Assembly: GCA_027348755.1 (NCBI GenBank)
Contig: DAIEOU010000016.1
Coordinates: 1 to 7,788 of the forward strand
Reading direction: 5' to 3'
Source of the DNA: an archaeon
GTDB taxonomy: Archaea; Nanobdellota; Nanobdellia; Pacearchaeales; GW2011-AR1
DNA length: 7,788 nt
Every line of letters starts with the position of its first letter. The first letter of the stretch is position 1. Positions 1 through 5,178 of the stretch are shown here, one piece after another. Made by a program: the position numbers and the translations under genes. Below the pieces are notes generated by a model, which was not told where the DNA came from, did not search any database, and saw only the letters and a list, made by a program, of their open reading frames with translations.

Positions 1-724
1 ATGATTCTGAGATTTCAGCGTTTATTTTTATCAACGAAGACTCAATATCCTCTCTGTTTATTCCAGACTTCTTTGCATCATTGAGCATGTCGAGCATCGA
101 TGCTACTTCATTTATCTGTTCTACCAATTCTTCAGGTAATCCATCTACGGAGCGCATAATTTCTATTACATCTTTCCATTCTGAAAGCATCATAAGGTAT
201 CTTTCAAGGTATACATCATCAATTGAATCTGCAAAAACCACATTTGGAAGTTGTTCAAGGAATCTAGAATACTCATCCGAGTCTATGACTTGAACTACAT
301 CATACTGTTCAAGTGAGTTTATATCGCTCTCGGATATTATCAGTTTTGATGGGCATCCCATGTTTTTTAGGCTAATGAATGTATTTTCATTTGCAGTTGC
401 TACTATTATCCCATAAGGCGCATTCCATTTTTGTTTATTTTTCTTTATATTTTTTAAAAAAGAAAAATCATTTTTCTTCAAACTCTTAAAAAATTCTTGC
501 CTTCGTATTATATCTTCTTTTTTCGAGGTAAATCCAAAGGCCCCAAACACTTCGTGCGTATCATCAAACAAGAATCCATTACCTATTTTTTGCATGAGCT
601 TTGTATGCACTGCTCTTGCATGGCTAGTCTTATATGCGCTGACACTTTGTAAGTTTCTCTGCCTTTCTCTTTCAAACGGAGAAAGCTTTTCCATATGAAT
701 AAAATCCAAAATCTCTTTTTTCAT
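1..724 (-). CDS. N-terminal part of an unidentified protein, possibly archaeal MutS-like (partial)
   Basis: The frame is open for 241 codons from an ATG at 724 to the left edge, so the C-terminus is missing. The protein begins MKKEILDFIHMEKLSPFERE and is mixed alpha/beta and charged, with no signal peptide or membrane helix. Residues around 60-85 (DDTHEVFGAFGF, then KEDIIRRQEFFKSL) resemble the early core of MutS-family proteins, where a segment ending in 'RQ-x-F' precedes the helical clamp. Residues from about 165 onward look helical. The ATPase domain that would prove a MutS identity lies outside the window, so this name is a guess from memory of the family. The start is supported by a TATA-like box 25 bases upstream (leaderless transcript). 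The 44 bases back to the next gene, on the same strand, hold that promoter. Existence of the gene is near certain; its function is not. Confidence 0.8.
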   Translation of the reverse strand, partial: MKKEILDFIHMEKLSPFERERQRNLQSVSAYKTSHARAVHTKLMQKIGNGFLFDDTHEVFGAFGFTSKKEDIIRRQEFFKSLKKNDFSFLKNIKKNKQKWNAPYGIIVATANENTFISLKNMGCPSKLIISESDINSLEQYDVVQVIDSDEYSRFLEQLPNVVFADSIDDVYLERYLMMLSEWKDVIEIMRSVDGLPEELVEQINEVASMLDMLNDAKKSGINREDIESSLIKINAEISES

Positions 725-729
725 CTGCA

Positions 730-739
730 CAAAAAAAAT
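730..739 (-). terminator. Oligo-T tract, candidate terminator of the 170-residue gene
   Basis: On the minus strand an eight-T run lies about 30 bases past the stop codon of the 170-residue membrane protein and just before the next start codon. Archaeal RNA polymerase terminates at such U-rich tracts. There is no hairpin, and the run overlaps the expected transcription start of the next gene, so this is only a candidate. Confidence 0.3.
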
Positions 740-742
740 AAG

Positions 743-753
743 AAGTTTATAGG
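743..753 (-). promoter_or_regulatory. TATA-box-like element for the partial gene at 1-724
   Basis: Read on the minus strand this is CCTATAAACTT, with the TATAAA core centred about 25 bases before the ATG at 724. The spacing puts the transcription start at or next to the start codon, so a leaderless mRNA is expected. Confidence 0.6.
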
Positions 754-768
754 TTTTTAGGTGTTTTA

Positions 769-1281
769 TTAACCGAAAGAATTCTGAACTTCTCTTGAAA
801 ATGAAAGATATATGGCAATTCCTGCGCTTATTATCAAGTCAATTACTCCTCCAAACAATCTTCCATGTGCAATCTCGCCTATCGAGTTTACAACTCCAAA
901 AATCATAAGCACTATTGTAACTATTCTAGCCCATTGTTTGCATCTCCAGAGCCCCCATCCGACCAAGAGCTCAATTACAGACATAAGAATAATTGCTAGT
1001 CCAAGTGATATGAATAATACGCTCAAGCTTGATGAACTGAGCATACTCTGACTTACTCCTAACTGTGCTGAGATATATGCTATACTCCCGCTTCCTGATG
1101 CACTGTTAAAAAATACTGGCCCACCTATAGCGAGTATTAATCCTAATAGAATTCCTAAAACTGCACTTGCGTAGAAAACAAGGGAGATTATGTGCACTCC
1201 GATTGGTCTTGCTTTAGCACTGCTCAACTTGTTTCTACCTATAACTTTACCTACTTTCTTTGCTCTCTTTTTTACAGGCAT
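769..1281 (-). CDS. Four-helix integral membrane protein of unknown function
   Basis: This 170-residue protein has a very basic N-terminus (MPVKKRAKKVGKVIGRNK) expected to stay in the cytoplasm. Four hydrophobic segments follow, at about residues 29-54, 86-109, 117-136 and 144-162. The loop between helices 1 and 2 (about 55-85) is rich in Ser and Gly and carries no charge, consistent with an external loop. Between helices 2 and 3 the short motif GWGLWRCKQWAR resembles the 'LW-x-x-x-x-WAR' turn seen in many small uncharacterised polytopic proteins. I recognise no enzymatic motif and assign no function. The ATG at 1281 is chosen because a TATA-like box sits 25 bases ahead of it. The neighbouring 69-residue protein on the same strand is also membrane-bound and has a similar Arg/Trp-rich motif, so the two may be related in role, but each appears to have its own promoter. 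Confidence 0.85.
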   Translation of the reverse strand: MPVKKRAKKVGKVIGRNKLSSAKARPIGVHIISLVFYASAVLGILLGLILAIGGPVFFNSASGSGSIAYISAQLGVSQSMLSSSSLSVLFISLGLAIILMSVIELLVGWGLWRCKQWARIVTIVLMIFGVVNSIGEIAHGRLFGGVIDLIISAGIAIYLSFSREVQNSFG

Positions 1282-1301
1282 ATTCTCTCTCAGTTAATAT
1301 T

Positions 1302-1311
1302 CTTTTTAAGC
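1302..1311 (-). promoter_or_regulatory. TATA-box-like element for the four-helix membrane protein
   Basis: The minus strand reads GCTTAAAAAG, centred about 25 bases before the ATG at 1281. It lies in the 37-base gap after the 69-residue gene, which argues that the two membrane-protein genes can be transcribed independently. Confidence 0.5.
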
Positions 1312-1318
1312 TTATCTT

Positions 1319-1528
1319 TTATTTAAATGCAGGGCTCAAGAAAGAATGTATAAACACACCATATATTGCTATTAGTATAAGGCTAGGGATTACAAATATT
1401 TTTAGTGCAGAATCTATCAAACTAAACATAAGCATAAAGAAACTAAATATGAAAATCCAAACGAAAGGATGTATTCTACTCCAGTTTCTTGCTCTCCTCA
1501 AATTTAACAACGGTATTCTATCAACCAT
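1319..1528 (-). CDS. Small two-helix membrane protein of unknown function
   Basis: This is a 69-residue protein. A basic amphipathic N-terminus (RIPLLNLRRARNWSRIHP) is followed by two hydrophobic segments at about residues 22-38 and 44-64, then a short tail. The hairpin topology with positive residues before helix 1 fits both ends in the cytoplasm. The 'LRRARNWSR' stretch next to a hydrophobic helix recalls 'LWRCKQWAR' in the neighbouring 170-residue protein. No known family is recognised. The ORF is short, but it is supported by a TTTTAAAA box exactly where a leaderless start at 1528 needs it. A competing open frame on the opposite strand (1260-1547) lacks such a box and overlaps the start of the neighbouring gene. 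A real gene is likely, though not proven. Confidence 0.6.
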   Translation of the reverse strand: MVDRIPLLNLRRARNWSRIHPFVWIFIFSFFMLMFSLIDSALKIFVIPSLILIAIYGVFIHSFLSPAFK

Positions 1529-1549
1529 CCTGCTTTTTGGAAGCTAAGG

Positions 1550-1557
1550 TTTTAAAA
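1550..1557. promoter_or_regulatory. Palindromic TATA box shared by divergent genes
   Basis: TTTTAAAA is its own reverse complement. Its centre is about 25 bases from the minus-strand ATG at 1528 and about 28 bases from the first base of tRNA-Thr at 1582. Both fit archaeal TBP-site spacing, and no better box is seen for either gene. One element may therefore drive both directions. Confidence 0.55.
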
Positions 1558-1581
1558 TGTGCTTAAGGCTTTATTTTTCAT

Positions 1582-1653
1582 GCCTCTATAGCTCAGTGGT
1601 AGAGCACTTGTTTCGTAAACAAGGGGTCGGGAGTCCAATCCTCCCTAGAGGCT
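1582..1653 (+). tRNA. tRNA-Thr (anticodon CGT)
   Basis: A complete cloverleaf folds by eye. The acceptor stem is GCCTCTA with TAGAGGC. The D arm is GCTC/GAGC around AGTGGTA. The anticodon stem is CTTGT/ACAAG with loop TTCGTAA, and the five-base variable loop is GGGTC. The T stem is GGGAG/CTCCC with loop TCCAATC. The anticodon CGT at 1614-1616 reads ACG, so this is threonine. The pairs G1-C72 and C2-G71 and a U at discriminator position 73 (base 1653) agree with archaeal tRNA-Thr identity. No intron interrupts the anticodon loop and the 3' CCA is not encoded. A short T run follows directly and probably ends transcription. Confidence 0.95.
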
Positions 1654-1657
1654 TTTT
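1653..1657 (+). terminator. T5 run after tRNA-Thr
   Basis: Five consecutive T bases begin at the discriminator position, directly after the acceptor stem. This is the usual kind of short U-tract stop for an archaeal tRNA transcript. No hairpin is present beyond the tRNA itself. Confidence 0.35.
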
Positions 1658-1701
1658 ATCGAGGATTTATTCTTTACCATCATAATCTTTAAAAACAAAA
1701 T

Positions 1702-1710
1702 GCTTTATCT
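1702..1710 (+). promoter_or_regulatory. TATA-like element for the zinc-ribbon gene
   Basis: GCTTTATCT is centred about 24 bases before the ATG at 1729. A second candidate, CTTTAAAAAC at 1687-1696, would give a leader of roughly 12 bases. In that case the GAGGG at 1721-1725 could act as a weak Shine-Dalgarno sequence. The two options cannot be separated by eye. Confidence 0.4.
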
Positions 1711-1728
1711 TGATTAAATAGAGGGATT

Positions 1729-2022
1729 ATGGGAAGCAATATAGATCTTAGAAAGTATGAGGATGGCTCGGCTATCCAAGACGCTTATTCTGCATTAGTT
1801 TCTGGAAAGAAAGGATACAAGGCAGTGATAGAAAGAAAGAAACCTACTCCCAAGTGTGTGAAGTGTGGTCGTGGAGGAGACGAGAACCAGAAGTTCTGTC
1901 CTCAATGCGGAGGAAAGATGGTAATTCCAATAACCAACTGCCCCGGATGTAAAAAGCCTATTGATGAAACCTCAAAGTTCTGCACAGAATGCGGATTTGA
2001 TTTAAGTTCTTTAAGAGAATAA
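1729..2022 (+). CDS. Double zinc-ribbon protein
   Basis: This 97-residue protein has a short polar N-terminal region (about 1-40) and two tandem C4 zinc ribbons. The first is C43-x2-C46 with C57-x2-C60; the second is C71-x2-C74 with C85-x2-C88. The phrases 'KFCPQCGGK' and 'KFCTECGFDL' are the classic closing knuckles of this fold. The eight cysteines should bind two Zn2+ ions in a cytoplasmic protein with no membrane segment. Such stand-alone ribbons usually bind nucleic acid or a protein partner, but the sequence does not say which. The 1-40 segment contains 'DAYSALVSGKKGYKAVIERKK', basic toward its end, which matches nothing I know. The gene lies between tRNA-Thr and argS, with its own promoter and a separate one for argS 38 bases downstream, so the neighbourhood gives no strong functional clue. 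Confidence 0.9.
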   Translation: MGSNIDLRKYEDGSAIQDAYSALVSGKKGYKAVIERKKPTPKCVKCGRGGDENQKFCPQCGGKMVIPITNCPGCKKPIDETSKFCTECGFDLSSLRE

Positions 2023-2028
2023 TTGGAT

Positions 2029-2038
2029 ACTTTTATTA
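2029..2038 (+). promoter_or_regulatory. TATA-box-like element for argS
   Basis: ACTTTTATTA is centred about 26 bases before the ATG at 2061, in the 38-base gap after the zinc-ribbon gene. It suggests an independent, leaderless argS transcript. Confidence 0.55.
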
Positions 2039-2060
2039 ATTGTATATTCGATAGACTAAA

Positions 2061-3734
2061 ATGAAAGAAAAAATAGCCGAGCTTCTTCAAGAGCACCTTC
2101 CATTTACTTCAGATAAACTTATGCTTCTCATAGAAAGTCCCCCAGATCCTAAGATGGGAGATTATGCTTTCCCTTGTTTCTCTCTTGCAAAAGAGCTAAA
2201 AAAAAGTCCTCAAGAGATAGCTCAAGATATTGTTTCTAAGATAAAAAATACGAGCGATTTCGAAAACATAGAGGCTAAAGGACCATACGTAAACTTTTTT
2301 GTAAATAGAATGTCTCTTGCACGAGAAACTATAATTTCTATATTAAAAAAGAAAAACAAGTATGGCTCTTCAACAAATCAAAGTGGCAAGAAAATACTCA
2401 TAGAATTCTCATCTCCTAACATTGCTAAACCCTTCGGAATAGGGCATCTTAGATCCACAATAATAGGGAATTCTTTATCTAAGATAGCTTCATTTCAAGG
2501 AGCGAAAGTTGTAAGATTGAATTACCTAGGAGATTGGGGAACTCAATTTGGAAAATTGATTGTAGGTTACGAGCGTTGGGGAAATGATAAAAAACTTAAG
2601 TCAAATCCTATAAGCCATCTTCTAGATATTTATGTTAAAGTAAACGCAGACCCGGAGCTAGAGCAGCCTGCAAGGGATGCTTTTAGAAAGCTCGAAGAGG
2701 GAAACAAAAAATATACGGCTTTATGGAAAAAGTTTAGGGCTTTAAGCTTAAAATCTTTTAACTCGATATATAATGAACTTGGAGTGTCTTTTGACGTCGT
2801 CTCTGGAGAATCATTATATAACAAGAAAAAAGAATCCGTCCTAAAAAGTCTAAAAAGTAAAAACTTACTTAAAGAAAGTCAGGGCGCTTTGATAGTCGAC
2901 TTAGAAAATAAAGGGCTAGGAATATGCTTAATACAGAAAAGCGACGGCTCAACAATATATGCTACAAGAGATATAGCTGCTGCAATAGACAGGCATACAA
3001 AATACAAGTTTGATGAAATGTGGTATGAAGTAGGTTCAGAGCAGAGGCTACATTTCAAACAAGTCTTTTCATTGCTTTCAATGCTTGGATATCCATGGGC
3101 TAAGAATTGTGTGCATATAGATCACGGGCTTTACCTAGATTCAGACGGCAAAAAATTTTCAACTAGAAAAGGAAAAACAGTATATATGGAAGACATACTT
3201 AAGGAAACCGAACAGATAGCCTCAGATGAAATAAATAAAAGAGAAAAGCTTTCTAAATCTGAGCTCAGCAAAAGGGCACATGCAATAGCACTTGCTGCAA
3301 TATATTACGGAGACCTTAAGAATTATAGAGCTTCAGACATGCTATTTGATATAGATAGATTCTTATCTTTTGAGGGAGACACTGGACCATATTTACTTTA
3401 TTCCTACGCTCGTGCGGCGAGTATACTAAGGAAAGCAAAGTTCTCAGCAAAGCCAAGTCCCAAACTTGAAGTGCCTTCAGATTCAGAGAAAGAGCTAATA
3501 AATCTTCTTGCTAGTTTCACAGAAAAGGCCTCAGAAGCTTTTGAACAGAAGGCTCCGCATTTAATAGCTCACTATGCATATAACATCTCTCAACTGTTTA
3601 ATGAATGGTATCATCAAGAAAAGATAATAGGTTCGTCAAGGGAAGAGCACGGATTGTACATAGTCGCATCTTATGCTCAAGTTCTTAAGAACTCCCTTTC
3701 TCTCCTAGGTATTCCAGTTCTTGAAAGAATGTAA
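2061..3734 (+). CDS. argS: Arginyl-tRNA synthetase
   Basis: This class I synthetase charges tRNA-Arg with arginine using ATP, in the cytoplasm. At 557 residues it is full length. Residues 1-90 form the N-terminal additional domain typical of ArgRS (MGDYAFPCFSLAKELKKSP). The catalytic core starts at about 110, with SPNIAKPFGIGHLRS at 118-132 as the HIGH motif (G-I-G-H). LNYLGDWGTQFGKL (153-166) and YATRDIAAAIDR (300-311) are further ArgRS signatures. The second ATP-binding motif, at 365-374, reads KFSTRKGKTV, the ArgRS form of KMSKS with Phe where Met is common. Residues from about 440 (GDTGPYLLYSYARAASI) to the end form the helical DALR anticodon-binding domain, closing with the usual 'PVLERM'. 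The start at 2061 fits the upstream TATA-like box. No truncation or frameshift is seen. Confidence 0.98.
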   Translation: MKEKIAELLQEHLPFTSDKLMLLIESPPDPKMGDYAFPCFSLAKELKKSPQEIAQDIVSKIKNTSDFENIEAKGPYVNFFVNRMSLARETIISILKKKNKYGSSTNQSGKKILIEFSSPNIAKPFGIGHLRSTIIGNSLSKIASFQGAKVVRLNYLGDWGTQFGKLIVGYERWGNDKKLKSNPISHLLDIYVKVNADPELEQPARDAFRKLEEGNKKYTALWKKFRALSLKSFNSIYNELGVSFDVVSGESLYNKKKESVLKSLKSKNLLKESQGALIVDLENKGLGICLIQKSDGSTIYATRDIAAAIDRHTKYKFDEMWYEVGSEQRLHFKQVFSLLSMLGYPWAKNCVHIDHGLYLDSDGKKFSTRKGKTVYMEDILKETEQIASDEINKREKLSKSELSKRAHAIALAAIYYGDLKNYRASDMLFDIDRFLSFEGDTGPYLLYSYARAASILRKAKFSAKPSPKLEVPSDSEKELINLLASFTEKASEAFEQKAPHLIAHYAYNISQLFNEWYHQEKIIGSSREEHGLYIVASYAQVLKNSLSLLGIPVLERM

Positions 3735-3741
3735 ACCGAAA

Positions 3742-3752
3742 GCTTTTATATG
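3742..3752 (+). promoter_or_regulatory. TATA box for the SRP RNA gene
   Basis: GCTTTTATATG is centred about 26 bases before the predicted RNA 5' end near 3773. It is preceded by a purine-rich stretch (CGAAAG at 3737-3742) in the position of a BRE. The argS stop codon is only a few bases upstream, so the whole promoter fits in the 38-base gap. Confidence 0.65.
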
Positions 3753-3772
3753 CCTATTAAGCTTACAAATAA

Positions 3773-4032
3773 TGTAGACAGGCCTGCGCGCTCGCCCCGC
3801 GCTTCACACCAAACGGGCGTCATGGGTGGGCTACGGGAGTGCGTGAGGCGGACATCAGAAAGACGTCATTCCGGACGCTGACGCTTTGTCCTCTTCGATC
3901 GTGCTCTTGTGAATCGGGTCAGGCCTTGATCGGAGCAGCCCTAAGCAGGAAGCATGGTGCTTGGAGGGTAGCAAAGCCGAGAATGGTTTGACTGTTCTGC
4001 CTGTTTGAAACCAGGCAATCTCCCAGTCTACA
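3773..4032 (+). ncRNA. Signal recognition particle (7S) RNA
   Basis: The RNA scaffold of the SRP binds SRP54 and SRP19 and carries ribosomes with nascent signal sequences to the membrane. The diagnostic part is helix 8. It has GTGAATCGGGTCAGG (3909-3923) on one side and AGCAGCC (3934-3940) on the other, forming the SRP54-binding internal loops. The ends pair as TGTAGAC (3773-3779) with GTCTACA (4026-4032), which is helix 1 of archaeal 7S RNA. A GCGCG/CGCGC hairpin (3786-3802) and GGGCTACGGGAG (3828-3839) suit the Alu domain. CATT...CGG (from 3866) pairs with CCG...AATG (from 3977) in the long central helix. The interval is far richer in G and C than its surroundings and has no credible ORF. 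At about 260 bases it is shorter than the roughly 300 usual in archaea. I cannot place helix 6 with certainty. The helix 8 apex lacks the usual GNRA/GNAR-type tetraloop (see findings). Confidence 0.9.
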
Positions 4033-4043
4033 CTTTATTGGTA

Positions 4044-4056
4044 ACCTATATATACC
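4044..4056 (+). promoter_or_regulatory. TATA box for the pilin-like gene pair
   Basis: ACCTATATATACC contains a perfect TATATATA core centred about 26 bases before the ATG at 4076. It is the strongest TATA match in the window, consistent with an abundant surface protein and a leaderless mRNA. Confidence 0.65.
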
Positions 4057-4075
4057 ATAATAATCTATTTTATAC

Positions 4076-4663
4076 ATGCTTGGTAAAAGAGGACAATTTT
4101 TTCTCATAGCGGCTTTGGTGATATCTGGAATACTTATAGGATTTGCTTCTTTATACAATGTAGCACACACACCAAAGGAAGACAATAGCGTATATGACCT
4201 TTCTTCAGAGCTTAATTATGAAAACTCTCAAGTGATAGACCAAGGAGTATTTACAAATCTTACTCAAGATCAGATAAATGCAAATATAGTAAATCTTACA
4301 AACTATTATGCAGCTCAAAATCCTTCAGCAAATCTCATAATAGTTTTCGGAAACTCTACATCTATAACTATAAGACAATATCAACCAAGGCAATCTGGAC
4401 AAATTGGAGTAAGTACTGGGGGAGTTCCATTTACAGTAACTCAATCAACACAGGTCATCTCAACAACGCATAATCCTCCTTGGGGTTCATCTGCAGATAT
4501 ATCTGGACAAACAATAAATGTTACAACAAATAATCAACAACTTGCAAGTGTAAGAATAAATCATGGGCAGAACTTCTATTCTGTAATAATGAGCGTTGCA
4601 GCAAACCAGACATATGTAGCTTCAGGCGGATTTGCAGACAACTCCAATTCTACCTCTGGATAA
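4076..4663 (+). CDS. Pilin-like, probably glycosylated surface protein
   Basis: This 195-residue protein starts MLGKRGQFFLIAALVIS. A short basic leader is followed by one hydrophobic helix (about residues 7-28), then an external domain of about 165 residues. The 'KRG|QFFLIAALVIS' arrangement resembles a class III (pilin-type) signal peptide, cut after Gly6, although the Glu at mature position 5 found in most pilins is missing. I remember similar 'KRGQFFLIAA' leaders from small DPANN-type genomes. The external domain is unusually rich in Asn, Gln, Ser and Thr. It has six N-glycosylation sequons, at N61, N73, N93, N148, N177 and N191, and no cysteine. The next gene starts one base after the stop and encodes a clearer pilin, so the two probably form one transcript and one structure. 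The start is fixed by the TATATATA box 26 bases upstream. The exact function is unknown. Confidence 0.85.
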   Translation: MLGKRGQFFLIAALVISGILIGFASLYNVAHTPKEDNSVYDLSSELNYENSQVIDQGVFTNLTQDQINANIVNLTNYYAAQNPSANLIIVFGNSTSITIRQYQPRQSGQIGVSTGGVPFTVTQSTQVISTTHNPPWGSSADISGQTINVTTNNQQLASVRINHGQNFYSVIMSVAANQTYVASGGFADNSNSTSG

Positions 4664-4664
4664 A

Positions 4665-5138
4665 ATGATACATAAAAAGGGACTAAGTGAGATAGTGAGT
4701 TACACTCTCCTTGTTGTGATAGCTGTAGGTCTTAGTATTGCTGTTTACAGTTATCTTTCAGCTTATGCTCCTAAAGACAAACCTTCATGTACTCAAGACG
4801 TTTCACTTGTAATATCTGATGCTTGGTGTTCTTTTGGCAATCCTAGCACACTTAATCTTACTATACTCAACAAAGGCCTCTTCAAAGTAGACGCAGCGTA
4901 TATTCGTTTTGCTGCTGCAAACAGAACAGTAAAGTCTCTAATTAATGAGAATGACTTATATTTCTTAGGATCAAATGTAGGACTTAATCCAGGCAACTCA
5001 GTCTCAAAGCAATATGCTACTACAATACCCAACTCTCCAGGACTTTATGGCATAGAAATAGAGCCAGCAGTTGTTGTAAACAATCAGCTTACCCTTTGCC
5101 CTAATTCTATAATTGATCAATTAATAAAGTGCAGTTAA
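4665..5138 (+). CDS. Archaeal type IV pilin-like protein
   Basis: This 157-residue protein begins MIHKKGLSEIVSYTLLVVIA. This is an archaeal class III signal peptide: a basic leader ending KKG, a prepilin-peptidase cut before LSEIV, and a hydrophobic helix at about residues 7-33 that would pack in a filament core. The rest is extracellular, with four cysteines (42, 55, 145, 156) that could form two disulfides and sequons at N64 and N86. I chose ATG 4665 over an in-frame TTG at 4632 because the ATG places the leader at the right distance and follows the previous stop by one base (TAAAATG). The longer form would add 11 polar residues overlapping the upstream gene. Co-translation with the preceding pilin-like gene is likely. 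No prepilin peptidase, assembly ATPase or platform protein is present in this window. Confidence 0.88.
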   Translation: MIHKKGLSEIVSYTLLVVIAVGLSIAVYSYLSAYAPKDKPSCTQDVSLVISDAWCSFGNPSTLNLTILNKGLFKVDAAYIRFAAANRTVKSLINENDLYFLGSNVGLNPGNSVSKQYATTIPNSPGLYGIEIEPAVVVNNQLTLCPNSIIDQLIKCS

Positions 5139-5145
5139 GCACAGT

Positions 5146-5160
5146 AATTTATTTATAACA
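5146..5160 (+). promoter_or_regulatory. TATA-box-like element for mre11-rad50
   Basis: The interval includes TTTATAA at 5152-5158, centred about 24 bases before the ATG at 5179. It lies in the 40-base gap after the pilin gene and implies that mre11-rad50 has its own leaderless transcript. Confidence 0.55.
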
Positions 5161-5178
5161 CCCTCATTTGGCGAATAT

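Noticed and set aside
81..293. 70-codon plus-strand open frame at the left edge
   Set aside because: It lies opposite the continuous 241-codon minus-strand gene. Its Ser/Thr-rich, low-complexity product is typical of an antisense shadow.
812..1051. 79-codon plus-strand open frame inside the four-helix membrane protein gene
   Set aside because: It lies wholly opposite a well-supported gene and has no promoter or recognisable motif.
1260..1547. 95-codon plus-strand open frame opposite the 69-residue gene
   Set aside because: It overlaps the beginning of the 170-residue gene and the whole 69-residue gene on the other strand, and has no TATA-like box at the right distance. Its opposite-strand counterpart has one and a coherent two-helix topology.
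3773..4032. RNase P RNA as an alternative identity for the GC-rich RNA gene
   Set aside because: The GTCAGG/AGCAGCC helix 8 loops and the pairing of the two ends are SRP hallmarks. The conserved RNase P core elements are not seen.
3919..4185. 88-codon minus-strand open frame across the SRP RNA 3' half and the pilin-like gene start
   Set aside because: It spans a structured RNA gene, a TATA box and the start of a plus-strand gene, so it is not credible as a coding region.
4632..4664. Upstream TTG start extending the type IV pilin by 11 residues
   Set aside because: It would overlap the previous gene and place 11 extra residues before the basic leader. ATG 4665, one base after the previous stop, gives a standard class III signal peptide.
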